Shown piece by piece: positions 17,049 to 27,577 of a DNA stretch of 41,577 bases; within the stretch, counting starts at the first letter, position 1, and each line of letters starts with the position of its first letter. The position numbers were made by a program, and so were the translations under genes. The notes under the pieces are model-generated. The model was not told the origin of the DNA, did not search any database, and saw only the letters and a program-made list of their open reading frames with translations. Source of the stretch: Candidatus Magasanikiibacteriota bacterium. Its GTDB lineage: Bacteria; Patescibacteriota; Patescibacteriia; Magasanikbacterales; UBA922. The stretch is taken from the NCBI GenBank assembly GCA_018061685.1, contig JAGOTR010000001.1, positions 1 through 41,577 of the forward strand, read 5' to 3'.

Positions 17049-17153
17049 CGGCTTCGCCTGCGGGCTACGCCGTGCAAGCTGTTCATTTATGAATAACTTA
17101 TTTTTAATTTGTAGACCTGCCCGGCGTAGTCCGCGCGTAGTGAAGCGAAGCCG
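17049..17153. repeat. GC-rich inverted-repeat element after rpsJ
   Basis: CGGCTTCG / CGAAGCCG outer arms and CGGGCTACGCCG-type inner arms flank an AT-rich centre (GTTCATTTATGAATAAC). It shares words with the copies at 2712, 5865 and 21745 and begins 13 bases past the rpsJ stop, so it also separates rpsJ from rplC. Confidence 0.78.
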
Positions 17154-17166
17154 GACGTAGCCTGGG

Positions 17167-17511
17167 TTACATCATTTTAATAGCCACATCAACGCCAGTT
17201 GGTAAGTTTAAATTCATGAGGGCGTCGATTGCTTTTGGTGTAAGAGTAACAATATCAATCAACCGTTTATGGACACGCATCTCATATTGTTCTGAAGCGG
17301 TTTTGTGCACAAAGGTAGATCGAGCAACACTAAACTTACTTTTTTCAGTAGGAAGAGGCACTGGCCCTACTATTTTAGCATTATTTCTTTCGGCTGTATC
17401 AATAATCGTTTTGCATGCAATATCAATAATTTTGCTATCGTATGCACGAATTTTAATACGAATTTTTGTTCCACTTCCCTCTTGTACATTTTTAACGGCA
17501 GCATCTGACAT
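17167..17511 (-). CDS. rpsJ: 30S ribosomal protein uS10
   Basis: 114 residues. IRIKIRAYDSKIIDIACKTIIDTAERNNAKIVGPVPLPTE and the end LTPKAIDALMNLNLPTGVDVAIK are uS10; the first ~13 residues are a family-unlike Ser/Gly/Glu extension. It follows tuf, separated by a hairpin, and is cut off from rplC by a repeat and a new promoter. Confidence 0.95.
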   Translation of the reverse strand: MSDAAVKNVQEGSGTKIRIKIRAYDSKIIDIACKTIIDTAERNNAKIVGPVPLPTEKSKFSVARSTFVHKTASEQYEMRVHKRLIDIVTLTPKAIDALMNLNLPTGVDVAIKMM

Positions 17512-17540
17512 ACAAGTAAAATAACAATAAAAGAACGGTG

Positions 17541-17586
17541 GATACCGAGGGAGCTCTTTACGTTAAAAGAGCTCCTCTCGAGTATC
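17541..17586 (-). promoter_or_regulatory. Long hairpin between tuf and rpsJ
   Basis: The stem is built from GATAC/GTATC, CGAG/CTCG and the ten-base GGAGCTCTTT/AAAGAGCTCC, with two single-base bulges and the loop ACGTTA. No U run follows on the minus strand, so partial termination, RNA processing or mRNA stabilisation are all possible. Confidence 0.55.
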
Positions 17587-17599
17587 GCAACTACTTAAA

Positions 17600-18793
17600 T
17601 TAGGTAATAATTTTGATGACAACTCCAGCTCCTACGGTGCGTCCACCTTCGCGGATAGCGAAACGCATTTTTTCTTCTAAAGCAACTGGAACTAATAATT
17701 TTACGGTTGCTGTTACAGTATCTCCTGGCATCACCATCTCTACACCGGCTGGCAAGGAAACTTCACCTGTTACGTCGGTTGTACGGATATAGAATTGTGG
17801 TTTATATCCTTTAAAGAATGGTTTGTGTCGTCCACCTTCTTCTTTGGTCAATGCGTAAATTTCAGTTTCAAATTCAGTATGTGGGGTAATGGTACCTGGT
17901 TTTGCAAGTACTTGACCACGTTGGACGTCTTCTTTTTTGGTACCACGGAGAAGAATACCAGCATTGTCACCAGCTTGTGCACGGTCGAGTGATTTGTTAA
18001 ACATTTCAACGCCCGTTACTGTGGTTTTGGTAATTTCTGTTCCCATACCAACGATGGCAACTTCGTCACCGACTTTGGCCATACCACGGTCAACACGTCC
18101 GGTAACTACAGTTCCACGACCTTCGATAGAAAATACGTCTTCGATAGGCATGAGGAAATCTTTATCCAAATCACGAACTGGTTCTGGAATATAAGAATCC
18201 AAGGTTTTTAACAAGTCAAGGATAGGTTTGGCGGCTGCTTCGTCTGTTGGGTTTTCCAACGCTTTCAACGATGAACCACGAATAATTGGAGTTTCGTCGC
18301 CAGGGAATTCGTATTTTTTAAGCAAATCACGAATTTCTTCTTCTACCAAGTCAATCAATTCTGGATCTGACACTTGGTCAACTTTGTTCAAAAATACCAC
18401 GATGTATGGTACACCAACTTGACGAGCAAGCAAGATGTGTTCTCGTGTTTGAGGCATTGGACCGTCTGCTGCTGAAACAACAAGAATAGCTCCATCCATT
18501 TGAGCGGCTCCGGTAATCATGTTTTTGACATAATCAGCGTGACCTGGACAGTCTACGTGTGCGTAGTGACGTGTTTCTGTTTCGTATTCTACGTGTGCGG
18601 TGGCAATGGTAATTCCACGTGCTTTTTCTTCTGGTGCAGCGTCAATTTCGTCAACACCTTTTGATTGGGCGGTAAGCCCATGAGCGGCAGCAACCTTTAA
18701 AATGGCTGCTGTTGTGGTTGTTTTACCGTGGTCAACGTGACCGATGGTACCAACGTTTACGTGTGGCTTTGTTCTTTGAAATATGTCTGCCAT
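17600..18793 (-). CDS. tuf: Elongation factor Tu
   Basis: A 397-residue GTPase that brings aminoacyl-tRNA to the ribosome. G1 [11 protein letters not shown], switch-I region [16 protein letters not shown]3 DCPGHADY, G4 NKVD and the domain-2/3 motifs ([28 protein letters not shown]) are intact. It has its own promoter and leader upstream and rpsJ downstream. Confidence 0.98.
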   Translation of the reverse strand: MADIFQRTKPHVNVGTIGHVDHGKTTTTAAILKVAAAHGLTAQSKGVDEIDAAPEEKARGITIATAHVEYETETRHYAHVDCPGHADYVKNMITGAAQMDGAILVVSAADGPMPQTREHILLARQVGVPYIVVFLNKVDQVSDPELIDLVEEEIRDLLKKYEFPGDETPIIRGSSLKALENPTDEAAAKPILDLLKTLDSYIPEPVRDLDKDFLMPIEDVFSIEGRGTVVTGRVDRGMAKVGDEVAIVGMGTEITKTTVTGVEMFNKSLDRAQAGDNAGILLRGTKKEDVQRGQVLAKPGTITPHTEFETEIYALTKEEGGRHKPFFKGYKPQFYIRTTDVTGEVSLPAGVEMVMPGDTVTATVKLLVPVALEEKMRFAIREGGRTVGAGVVIKIIT

Positions 18794-18807
18794 ACGGCTT
18801 GAAAACG

Positions 18808-18856
18808 TCCCGCACTGCAGTTCGAGTGGTCGAAGCAGATTTGTGATCCAGCGGGA
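18808..18856 (-). promoter_or_regulatory. Hairpin in the tuf leader
   Basis: TCCCGC/GCGGGA closes a domain containing CTGC-AG-TTCGA / TCGAA-GCAG. It sits in the ~110-base leader between the tuf promoter and its start codon. Its role is unknown; stabilisation or translational control is possible. Confidence 0.5.
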
Positions 18857-18909
18857 TATTATTAATTTATGATAAAAAGGATGCCAAAATAAAAAATAAA
18901 GGCGGAGCC

Positions 18910-18938
18910 ATTATAGCTTGAACAAAAAGTTTCGTCAA
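18910..18938 (-). promoter_or_regulatory. Promoter of tuf
   Basis: Minus strand: TTGACG (18933-18938), 17-base spacer, perfect TATAAT (18910-18915). This is one of the strongest promoter matches in the window and lies just past the stop codon of the preceding gene. Confidence 0.85.
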
Positions 18939-18981
18939 GCACACTGTTGGGGACGATGTGGAGAAATATACACCACGATAA

Positions 18982-19638
18982 CTATGAAAGGGGCTCTTCA
19001 AAAAAAATAGGAGACCGCTCTTTTTCTTTGAGTGGCTTTTGTACTCCACCAAAGGCCGTTTCTGGCATGTGAACTCGTGGAATATGTTGTGGTGGTGGAT
19101 TTTGTGGGTACGTTTCAACAGAAACAGGCTGAACAAAATTTAATTCTTCAGTCACAGGAATTTCATACACTAAGTCTGTACTGGCAACATCACCTTCTTG
19201 TTCTTGAGGAAGATCTTCATACGAAAAAGGTGTATGTGTTACTTTTTCCGATACAGAAGACGTTTCTTTTTGAAAAAAATCACCATAGTGTTCTTCTACC
19301 ACATCGCCAATAGATTCCCAATCATCCTCCGAGGAATCCTCATCGTCTTGTTCAAAATTTTCTTGAAATAACGGCATGTCGAGCACTTCTTCATACAAAC
19401 CAGCAGCCAGTTCCTCTTGCTCATCTTCTTCATGATTTGAGCGCCAAATAGACACATCGCGATTAATTTTATCCACCATTTGCTGACTGGTTAAATCATG
19501 CACAGACGTTCTTCCTTCTAAAAGCCGTGTATATTGATCTACATCCATAATAACCATATCCCGATTGGTATATGGATCATGAATAATTAATCTATCGCCC
19601 GTTCGCTTTGCCAAATCAATCAATCTGTCGAGTGACAT
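18982..19638 (-). CDS. Acidic conserved-type hypothetical protein
   Basis: 218 residues. The first ~60 (LAKRTGDRLIIHDPYTNRD, MVIMDVDQYTRLL, MVDKINRDVSIWR) look folded and recall the small beta-alpha unit of Phd/YefM-type antitoxins, in which 'VMxxDxYxxLL' is common; no toxin gene is adjacent. The remaining ~150 residues are strongly acidic (EEDEQEEL, EQDDEDSSEDDWES) and then Pro-rich, probably disordered. It sits between the 16S gene and tuf on the same strand. Function is not known; a DNA- or ribosome-associated regulator is a guess. Confidence 0.75.
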   Translation of the reverse strand: MSLDRLIDLAKRTGDRLIIHDPYTNRDMVIMDVDQYTRLLEGRTSVHDLTSQQMVDKINRDVSIWRSNHEEDEQEELAAGLYEEVLDMPLFQENFEQDDEDSSEDDWESIGDVVEEHYGDFFQKETSSVSEKVTHTPFSYEDLPQEQEGDVASTDLVYEIPVTEELNFVQPVSVETYPQNPPPQHIPRVHMPETAFGGVQKPLKEKERSPIFFEEPLS

Positions 19639-19732
19639 AGGTGTTATATATTAAAAATACCCCCTTTCGAAACTACGTACTATATAAAAGTATAGTCAGA
19701 ATAATCTGCTTCGTCAAGAATAAAAAAAGATT

Positions 19733-19781
19733 AAGATTAAGACTGAGATTAATTTTTGTTCTTGATCTTAGTCTTAATCTT
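19733..19781. repeat. AT-rich inverted repeat downstream of 16S
   Basis: The 17-base arms AAGATTAAGACTGAGAT and ATCTTAGTCTTAATCTT pair throughout (one G-T). The arm is made of repeated short words (AGATTA, AGACT), like the palindromes at 29933 and 35583. Confidence 0.75.
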
Positions 19782-19786
19782 TACAC

Positions 19787-19817
19787 AAAAAAAAACCCGC
19801 ACTAAGCGAGTTTTTTT
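19787..19817 (-). terminator. Terminator downstream of the 16S rRNA gene
   Basis: AAAAACCCGC and GCGAGTTTTT pair except for one mismatch, with the loop ACTAA. T runs occur on both sides. It lies ~205 bases past the mature 16S 3' end and before the next gene, so it probably ends the rRNA transcript. Confidence 0.7.
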
Positions 19818-20022
19818 GATATATGAACACAACCATTGTTCAAGAACTATTTCACACCATAAACGTGACAAAAAGAGAGTTGCGTTTGACGGCAACAAAC
19901 AACGCCTACTGATCCTAGATCATGATTGATCTAGTTTCAGGTATCTCGATCAGACCTGTTTTTCAACAGATAGATCTCGATTCGACAAGAGTGTTTTCTC
20001 TTTCGAGAAAACAAGTACTCCA

Positions 20023-21518
<1,496 letters not shown>

Positions 21519-21976
21519 ATCGAACGAAGTGAGATTGCATTGAGCTACGAGATGACGAAGTCATTTTTCGTAGCCAACACAGTCAAATCGCCCGATAAAA
21601 CTGTCTCACGACAGTCAAAGAGTTGATAATCTGTGAACCGAAGTCCACAGCTCAAAATTTTTTTTTGAATAGACGTTGTTTTTCTATCTTTTTGTCACAT
21701 TTCTAATGTGAAGTATTGATAGTATTTGTTCTGTTATATATGCTTGACTTGTCCGGCGTAGCCTTTCGGCGAAGACGGATTCATATATATTTGAACCTTA
21801 CTTGTTTATGGTTGGTTGATGAGTTGTAATGATCGCTGAAGTTCTCTTTGAATAAAAAAGAGAAACCGGATCATGCTCTTGAACCAACGGTTCACGGACA
21901 TGAATAAGTTACTCTTTGCTTCTCCCAGTTCCCATTTTTTTGGGCTTTGGAAAATGTAAGTTTTTAATGCTCGAGT
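21519..21976 (-). other. 16S rRNA leader with hairpins, boxA-like site and repeat
   Basis: The ~450-base transcribed leader holds several hairpins (ACTGTC/GACAGT at 21600-21615; GCTACGA/TCGTAGC at 21544-21574; CAATG/CATTG at 21512-21543 spanning the mature 5' end). A boxA-like AACTCTTTGACTG lies at 21612-21624 on the minus strand. A short copy of the GC-rich repeat (TCCGGCGTAGCC...GGCGAAGACGGA) is at 21745-21779. These fit antitermination and RNase III-type processing. No gene is present. Confidence 0.6.
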
Positions 21977-22006
21977 ATTATATACGAGGTGCGAGAACTA
22001 TGTCAA
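21977..22006 (-). promoter_or_regulatory. Promoter of the 16S rRNA gene
   Basis: Minus strand: TTGACA (22001-22006), 18-base spacer, TATAAT (21977-21982). Both boxes match consensus exactly. The start would fall near 21970. Confidence 0.85.
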
Positions 22007-22081
22007 GAGACTTACCCTCCCCAATTGTGGGGATAAGTATTGAAAAGAGAAAATTCTATACAACTAGGGTTCCATTTTTCC

Positions 22082-22771
22082 TTACTTTTTACGCCAATCT
22101 GCAATTTTTTTATGATCCCCACTCAAAAGAACATCTGGCACTTTCCAGCCTTTAAAATCCGCTGGCTTCGTGTATTGTGCGTACTCTGTATCACTTTCAA
22201 AATGATGTGTTTCTTCTTTAAGTGATTCTGGATTCCCAAGAACACCGGGGATAAGTCGAGAAACAGCTTCAATCATAACAAGAGTACCCAGTTCGCCACC
22301 TGCCAATACATACGGCCCCACGGAAATTTCTTCGTCTGCCATGTGATCAACGACCCGTTGATCAATACCTTCGTACCGTCCGCAAATAAAAATAATTTCG
22401 TCTAAACCCGCCCATGATTCGGCAATGCTTTGGGTAAATTGACGACCTCGAGGTGACAACACCACGGTTCTTTTTTTTCTTTTTATTCCACCGGTAAATA
22501 TCTTTTTTACTTTTGACAACCCATTCGCTTTTTGAAATGGAATAGCGTCAATAGACACCAATGCATGATAAATTGGTTCTGGCTTCATAATCATACCCGC
22601 TCCCCCACCGTACGGCGTATCGTCTACCGTACCCCGAGTGTCGGCAGAAAAATCACGAATGTTCACGGTACGCACGGCTATATGCCCCTGTTTTTGTGCG
22701 CGACCCAAAATACTCGCATCGGTATACGAGCGAATCATGTCGGGGAATAATGTAAGTACAGAAAATTGCAT
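22082..22771 (-). CDS. trmD: tRNA (guanine-37-N1)-methyltransferase
   Basis: 229 residues. This SPOUT-fold enzyme makes m1G37 and prevents frameshifting. The start MQFSVLTLFPDM, the segment VDDTPYGGGAGMIMKPEP, and the knot region FICGRYEGIDQRV...EEISVGPYVLAGGELG with SRLIPGVLGN are all present. The ATG at 22771 fits the family; 13 more upstream codons are open but do not. It is divergent from the next gene. Confidence 0.96.
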   Translation of the reverse strand: MQFSVLTLFPDMIRSYTDASILGRAQKQGHIAVRTVNIRDFSADTRGTVDDTPYGGGAGMIMKPEPIYHALVSIDAIPFQKANGLSKVKKIFTGGIKRKKRTVVLSPRGRQFTQSIAESWAGLDEIIFICGRYEGIDQRVVDHMADEEISVGPYVLAGGELGTLVMIEAVSRLIPGVLGNPESLKEETHHFESDTEYAQYTKPADFKGWKVPDVLLSGDHKKIADWRKK

Positions 22772-22831
22772 AGAAAAAATACAAAAGGAAGTATACGAAA
22801 CCAACGCCAAGAACGCAAGTAAAAAGTGTGC

Positions 22832-22837
22832 TATACT
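22832..22837 (+). promoter_or_regulatory. Extended -10 element upstream of the membrane protein gene
   Basis: TGCTATACT forms an extended -10 (TGn before TATACT), 45 bases before the start codon at 22882. No clear -35 box is present. Confidence 0.4.
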
Positions 22838-22881
22838 ACAAAAAACATTCCACTTCTTACTTGATTATTTCGTATTTTTTT

Positions 22882-23484
22882 ATGTCACACGACCTTCCGG
22901 GGTTTCACCCTATGCCCACAGCCCCAGTAGCACACCGTTCTTTGGCACTCCCTTTTTTGAGTATTACCTTTGTTATTGTGCTCGTTATTCTTATTATCAT
23001 TTACCCACCACTTATGGTGATTGCGTTTGATATTGCGGTTATTGGTGGAGCCATACTGTTGGTAACCATTATTGCCAATATGTGGAGGCATGAAATTCAA
23101 CGATTAGGAAAAATGATGACCAACCTCACCAGTGCGTTGAATGTTCACCCAGAACAACAAGAAGAATGCGAACAGTATTATGTATTATCAAGTGTGACGC
23201 AATCCATTCAAACACTCAAAGAAAAAAAACAGTTGGATGCAAATGAAAAAAAACAACTTCGCTATTTGGAACGGCAACAGATGAAAAACCAAATGGTGCT
23301 GGCAAAACGGGGTATTGTCTGGACACTTCGATTACTGTCACCATTTCATAAAGCGGGGTACCCCACTCTTCTCGATAACGTTCGAACTATTTTTCAAGAT
23401 CCAAAATTTTTGGCCCTTCGACTCACATTAATTGTGTGGTTTTTGTTTTCGATGACGATTGTGTTTTTAATTGTAAAAAAATAG
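22882..23484 (+). CDS. Membrane protein of unknown function
   Basis: 200 residues. Two adjacent hydrophobic segments near the N-terminus (LPFLSITFVIVLVILIIIY and MVIAFDIAVIGGAILLVTII, about residues 24-65) are followed by a ~100-residue charged, helical cytoplasmic region (EKKQLDANEKKQLRYLERQQMK), with a last hydrophobic segment near the C-terminus (LRLTLIVWFLFSMTIVFLIV). The start is the ATG before SHDLPGF; an upstream in-frame ATG at 22828 overlaps the putative promoter. It is the only plus-strand gene between 729 and 28.3 kb. Not recognised. Confidence 0.7.
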   Translation: MSHDLPGFHPMPTAPVAHRSLALPFLSITFVIVLVILIIIYPPLMVIAFDIAVIGGAILLVTIIANMWRHEIQRLGKMMTNLTSALNVHPEQQEECEQYYVLSSVTQSIQTLKEKKQLDANEKKQLRYLERQQMKNQMVLAKRGIVWTLRLLSPFHKAGYPTLLDNVRTIFQDPKFLALRLTLIVWFLFSMTIVFLIVKK

Positions 23485-23494
23485 TGTGTTTGTG

Positions 23495-23580
23495 TGTCAT
23501 CCCCATGAACATGGGGGTCCACTTATATCACGTGGATCCCCGATTTCCTACCTGCCGGCAAGCATGGCTTGGGAATGACA
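23495..23580. repeat. TGTCA...TGACA-ended palindromic element
   Basis: The ends TGTCATCCC and GGGAATGACA are inverted. Inside are two small hairpins (CCCATGAACATGGG; CCACTTATATCACGTGG) and an ACCTGCCGGCA piece of the GC-rich repeat. Similar ends occur at 31818 and 32530. Confidence 0.75.
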
Positions 23581-23584
23581 AATA

Positions 23585-23615
23585 AAAAAACACCCTTCAA
23601 CTGAGGGTGTTTTTT
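23585..23615. terminator. Bidirectional terminator between membrane protein gene and fusA
   Basis: The stem AAAAAACACCCT / AGGGTGTTTTTT with the loop TCAACTG has T runs on both strands, serving the two convergent genes. Confidence 0.85.
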
Positions 23616-23640
23616 GTTTCTTGTTTTCAAGAAGGAACTA

Positions 23641-25722
23641 CTACTTCTTCCCTTCCACAATTTGCATTTCAACATTTTTTGGAACTTCTGCATAGTGAGA
23701 AAATTCCATGGCATAACTCGCTCGGCCACTCGTCATAGAACGCAAGTTACTCACATAGCCAAACATGCTAGAAAGCGGTACTTTTGCTTTCACGACCTTG
23801 GCTTGTCCACGATCGGTCATACTTTCAATTTGTCCACGCTTTGAGTTTAAGTCGCCAATGACGTCACCCATGTGTGCTTCTGGGGTCACAACTTCTACAG
23901 ACATAATTGGTTCCAAAATAACTGGTTTTGCTTTTTTTACCGCAGCGGTAAACGCCATGGCAGCAGCCAATTTAAACGCAATTTCAGAAGAGTCAACATC
24001 GTGATAACTTCCATCAAATACCGTCACTTTTACTTTTTCAAGTGGATACCCAGCGACAATTCCTTTGTCCATGGTTTCTTCCACCCCTTTTTCAATTGGT
24101 TTAATATATTCTTTTGGAATAAGACCACCTTTAATATCGTCCACAAATTCCAAACGCTCGGTACTTTCAACAGGAAGTGGTTCAATTTTAAGCCAGCAAT
24201 GTCCGTATTGTCCACGTCCACCAGATTGTTTGATATATTTTCCTTCTGCTTCAGCACTTTCTCGAATAGTTTCTCGGTATGCTACTTGTGGTGCGCCCAC
24301 GTTTGCTTCTACTTTAAACTCGCGTCTCATGCGGTCAACAATAATATCAAGATGCAACTCTCCCATACCAGAAATAATGGTTTGGAGCGTTTCATCATCT
24401 GTTTTGACACGGAAAGTTGGGTCTTCTTCGGCAAGTTTTTGAAGTGCCATACCCATTTTTTCTTGATCTTGTTTTGTTTTTGGTTCAATAGCAACAGAAA
24501 TAACTGGCTCTGGAAACACAATATTTTCAAGCATGAGTTCACGAGTTTCTGCACAAAGCGTGTCCCCTGTACGAGTATCTTTAAGCCCAATTGCCGCAGC
24601 AATTTCTCCGGAATACACATCTTGCACATCTTCACGAGAATTGGCGTGCAAGCGAACAATACGAGCCAATCGTTCTTTATTTCCTGTACGGGTATTAATA
24701 ATATACGTTCCTGCACTCACTTTTCCTGAATACACGCGGAAGAAAATTAATTTCCCCACAAATGGATCAGTAGCTACTTTAAATGCAAGCGCAGCAAATG
24801 GTTCATCGTCTGATGCTTTGACCACAATTTTTTTCTCGGCATCGTTCACATCTTCACCTTCGAGTTCCGGTACATCGAGTGGTGATGGTAAGTAGTACAC
24901 CACAGAGTCTAACGCTCGTTGCACACCCACGTTTCCAAGCGCTGATCCACACATCACAGGGTACAATTCATTTTTGAGTACCATAGAGCGGATAGCTGCT
25001 CGGATTTCTTCTACGGTAAACGTGTCACCACCTAAATAACGATCCATCATGGCATCATTTGCTTCTGCTACTTTTTCTAATAATTGATTGCGGTATGTTT
25101 CTACCTGTTCCACCATATCGGCTGGAATGTCTATTTCACTAATATTTTCACCAAATTCACCTTCAAATTTATATGCCTTTTTTTCAACTAAATCGATAAG
25201 TCCTTTAAAGCTCGATTCTTCACCAATAGGTAATTGAATGGCAAATGCTTTATTTGATAAACGAGTTTGAATAGAGGTGAGCGTCATGTAAAAATCAGCC
25301 CCCATTTTATCCATTTTATTAGCAAAACACATGCGTGGTACGCCATATTTATCTGCCTGTCGCCACACGGTTTCTGATTGTGGCTCTACCCCTTGAGATC
25401 CGTCGAACAGGGCAATAGCGCCGTCGAGTACACGGAGTGATCGTTCTACTTCTACGGTAAAGTCAACGTGACCTGGAGTATCAATAATGTTAATGCGATG
25501 ATTATTCCAAAAACACGTTGTCGCGGCACTCGTGATAGTAATACCACGTTCTTTTTCTTGTTCCATCCAGTCCATTTCGGCAGCACCTTCATGCACTTCT
25601 CCGATTTTATGTTTTTTTCCGGTATAAAATAATACGCGTTCGGTAAAGGTTGTTTTACCAGCGTCAATGTGAGCCATAATCCCGATATTACGGGTATGGT
25701 CTAGTGAATATTCTCGAGGCAT
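23641..25722 (-). CDS. fusA: Elongation factor G
   Basis: A 693-residue translocase GTPase. G1 [14 protein letters not shown]2 [15 protein letters not shown]3 [10 protein letters not shown]4 NKMDKMG and the domain-IV tip segment [26 protein letters not shown] are intact. It closes the str operon, 48 bases past rpsG. Confidence 0.98.
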   Translation of the reverse strand: MPREYSLDHTRNIGIMAHIDAGKTTFTERVLFYTGKKHKIGEVHEGAAEMDWMEQEKERGITITSAATTCFWNNHRINIIDTPGHVDFTVEVERSLRVLDGAIALFDGSQGVEPQSETVWRQADKYGVPRMCFANKMDKMGADFYMTLTSIQTRLSNKAFAIQLPIGEESSFKGLIDLVEKKAYKFEGEFGENISEIDIPADMVEQVETYRNQLLEKVAEANDAMMDRYLGGDTFTVEEIRAAIRSMVLKNELYPVMCGSALGNVGVQRALDSVVYYLPSPLDVPELEGEDVNDAEKKIVVKASDDEPFAALAFKVATDPFVGKLIFFRVYSGKVSAGTYIINTRTGNKERLARIVRLHANSREDVQDVYSGEIAAAIGLKDTRTGDTLCAETRELMLENIVFPEPVISVAIEPKTKQDQEKMGMALQKLAEEDPTFRVKTDDETLQTIISGMGELHLDIIVDRMRREFKVEANVGAPQVAYRETIRESAEAEGKYIKQSGGRGQYGHCWLKIEPLPVESTERLEFVDDIKGGLIPKEYIKPIEKGVEETMDKGIVAGYPLEKVKVTVFDGSYHDVDSSEIAFKLAAAMAFTAAVKKAKPVILEPIMSVEVVTPEAHMGDVIGDLNSKRGQIESMTDRGQAKVVKAKVPLSSMFGYVSNLRSMTSGRASYAMEFSHYAEVPKNVEMQIVEGKK

Positions 25723-25770
25723 AGGTGAAATAAAAAATGTAAATGAATACGATTGGGAAGAAATCCAAAC

Positions 25771-26244
25771 TTATCCACGTCGAGCAAAGTGAGCAAAGGC
25801 TTTGTTTGCTTCGGCCATGCGGTGTGCATCATCACGTTTTTTGATAGAGCCACCAACACCTTCTAAAATATCCAAAAATTCAGCAGTCAATTTTTCTACC
25901 ATAGGACCGTTTTTGCGTGCACGTGCAGCAACCAAAATCCAGCGGAATGCTAAGGTATTTCCACGGTTGCCAAGAACGGGCATAGGTACTTGATAGTTGG
26001 CACCACCCACACGTTTTGAGCGAACTTCTACTTGTGGTTTTACGGTTTCAATTACTTTTTCAAATAATTTAATTGCATCACCATCTTTTTTTTCGGCCAA
26101 TTTTTCTAATGTTGCGTACACAATTTGTTGTGCAATAGTTTTTTTCCCATTCATCATGAGATAGTTAATAAATTTTGCCAAGAGTTCATTATGATACTTT
26201 GGATCTGGTAAAATGTCTCTTTTCGGGGCTTGTTTTCCGCGCAT
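25771..26244 (-). CDS. rpsG: 30S ribosomal protein uS7
   Basis: 157 residues. It begins MRGKQAPKRDILPDPKYHNELLAKFINYLMMNGKK and contains VKPQVEVRSKRVGGANYQVP and the RWILVAARAR segment of uS7, the primary binder of the 16S 3' domain. Order rpsL-rpsG-fusA. Confidence 0.97.
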   Translation of the reverse strand: MRGKQAPKRDILPDPKYHNELLAKFINYLMMNGKKTIAQQIVYATLEKLAEKKDGDAIKLFEKVIETVKPQVEVRSKRVGGANYQVPMPVLGNRGNTLAFRWILVAARARKNGPMVEKLTAEFLDILEGVGGSIKKRDDAHRMAEANKAFAHFARRG

Positions 26245-26341
26245 ATGAAGAGGTTGCTAACAGGCAAGCGGTTGGGTGAAGGAATTCACCACGAATGCTG
26301 CCAGAATAAATAGAAATTAAAAAATCAAAATATGAAACAAA

Positions 26342-26761
26342 CTATTTTTTCGGTCGTTTTGTTCCGTAGAGCGATCGACTTCTTCGACGTGCGTCAATAC
26401 CTTGCGTATCGTACACCCCGCGAACAATATGATAACGAACACCCGGCAAATCTTTTACACGTCCACCACGAATAAGAACGATAGAGTGTTCTTGCAAATT
26501 GTGTCCTTCACCTGGAATATAGGCAATAACTTCCATTCCGTTTGATAACCGTACTTTCGCAACTTTACGCAGAGCAGAGTTTGGTTTTTTTGGTGTCATG
26601 GTATACACCTTGGTACATACGCCACGCTTGAACGGAGCTCCTTTTTGAAGTTCTGTTTTTTTGCGGTGCAAACTATCGTAAGTAAATTGCAACGCTGGCG
26701 ACTTTGACTTGGTCGTTTTGCTTGTTCTGCCTTTGCGCAGAATTTGATTCATCGTAGGCAT
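26342..26761 (-). CDS. rpsL: 30S ribosomal protein uS12
   Basis: 139 residues. [12 protein letters not shown], then [31 protein letters not shown] (decoding-site loop with the Lys of streptomycin-resistance fame), [33 protein letters not shown]. It has a slightly longer start than E. coli. First gene of the str operon. Confidence 0.97.
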   Translation of the reverse strand: MPTMNQILRKGRTSKTTKSKSPALQFTYDSLHRKKTELQKGAPFKRGVCTKVYTMTPKKPNSALRKVAKVRLSNGMEVIAYIPGEGHNLQEHSIVLIRGGRVKDLPGVRYHIVRGVYDTQGIDARRRSRSLYGTKRPKK

Positions 26762-26783
26762 AGATGAGTAAATATGTTGCTCA

Positions 26784-26955
26784 GGGTATTACTATAATAC
26801 CCATGAATAAATAAAAAAATGCTCTTGTGTAAAAGGCATTTGCGGTACAGTGAAGATAATTTCTTTTGTGAATCAAGAAGAAATTTCTTCCAACCGGTGG
26901 CCTGATACAGGCGTTTTCATCAGGGTAGATACCCTGATTACTCCGCTGGAATAAT
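26784..26955 (-). promoter_or_regulatory. Hairpin-rich leader of the str operon
   Basis: Between the promoter and rpsL the minus strand can form ATCAGGGTA/TACCCTGAT, GCCTG/CAGGC, the palindrome GAAGAAATTTCTTC, and GGGTATT/AATACCC just before the start codon. None carries a U run. They could serve autoregulation by uS7 or uS12, or stabilise the mRNA. Confidence 0.5.
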
Positions 26956-26969
26956 TAATAACTAGGGGG

Positions 26970-26998
26970 AGTATATATGGGGAGTGAGGTTTTGTCAA
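26970..26998 (-). promoter_or_regulatory. Promoter of rpsL-rpsG-fusA
   Basis: Minus strand: TTGACA (26993-26998), 17-base spacer, TATACT (26970-26975), giving a ~200-base leader. Confidence 0.82.
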
Positions 26999-27006
26999 GA
27001 TATGTG

Positions 27007-27032
27007 AAGCCCCCCATGGTGTTGGGGGGCTT
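27007..27032 (-). terminator. GC-rich hairpin after the 27054 gene
   Basis: The nine-pair stem AAGCCCCCC/GGGGGGCTT with an eight-base loop lies 22 bases past the stop codon. It has no T run, so it would be a weak or noncanonical terminator. Confidence 0.5.
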
Positions 27033-27053
27033 GGGGCTTGAGGTCGTTGTCAC

Positions 27054-27371
27054 TCACTGAGGAGTGATCGGACCTCGATCCTGCATGGTCACCTTGAGCT
27101 TGTGACCAACAAATGTGTTGCTGAACCATGCGTACCAGGCGTCAAAAGCGGTGAAACCGCTCTTTTTGACCTGAATCGAGGTCGGCGTCCCCGTCACGGG
27201 AGACGGGAAGGTGTAGTGAAGCACAACCGTGGCCGAATCGCCGTCCACGAAGACCTGCCCCATCTCGCTTCCGCGCTCATCGAGCACGACATAGTGACGG
27301 GGATCGTTGGGCTTCCTCGCGAAGAGGCGAAAACTCAAAGTGGCCACATGGGCCTGGGTGGGTTGAAACAC
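27054..27371 (-). CDS. GC-rich small protein of unknown function (105 aa)
   Basis: 105 residues, one of the GC-rich genes of the mosaic. The start is set at GTG 27371 because a perfect AAGGAG lies 7 bases before it (27379-27384); ten further codons back to a TTG are open but precede this site. The protein is soluble and beta-rich in appearance: LSFRLFARKP, HYVVLDERGSEMGQVFVDGDSATVVLHYTFPSP, then FTAFDAWYAWFSNTFVGHKL. No family recognised. Codons are visibly richer in G and C than in rpsL upstream. A terminator-type hairpin lies between it and the M50 gene upstream. Confidence 0.75.
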   Translation of the reverse strand: MFQPTQAHVATLSFRLFARKPNDPRHYVVLDERGSEMGQVFVDGDSATVVLHYTFPSPVTGTPTSIQVKKSGFTAFDAWYAWFSNTFVGHKLKVTMQDRGPITPQ

Positions 27372-27401
27372 GTGATTGCTCCTTGTTTTTTGGAGTGTCA
27401 A

Positions 27402-27450
27402 CTCTTTGAGCAGAATGCAAAAAGAGCTGGTGCAAACCCTAGCTCTTTTT
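27402..27450 (-). promoter_or_regulatory. Terminator with competing pairing upstream of the 27054 gene
   Basis: AAAAAGAGCT and AGCTCTTTTT form a ten-pair intrinsic terminator (27419-27450) usable on both strands. On the minus strand its second arm (CTCTTT) can instead pair with AAAGAG at 27407-27402, which would break the terminator. No leader ORF is visible here. A TTGACA at 27458-27463 (minus) lies upstream with only a poor -10. It may be the M50 gene's terminator, an attenuator, or both. Confidence 0.45.
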
Positions 27451-27555
27451 TATGGTTTTGTCAATATGCGTATAGCCTATACTCTACTTATAAAAAAACT
27501 ATCGAATTTTTCGGTGATTTTTATTTTCTTATATGAAGTAATCCTGTCGTACCCC

Positions 27556-27570
27556 GACCGAGTCGGGAAA
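27556..27570. repeat. Small GC-rich palindrome after the M50 gene
   Basis: CCCGAC-CGA-GTCGGG, the same core as the rpmB terminator at 28486. On the minus strand it follows the M50 stop but has no T run. Confidence 0.5.
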
Positions 27571-27577
27571 AGACGGA

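Noticed and set aside
23872-24729. Long plus-strand open frame inside fusA
   Set aside because: Antisense to a clearly conserved gene; Phe/Cys/Trp-rich composition typical of a shadow frame.
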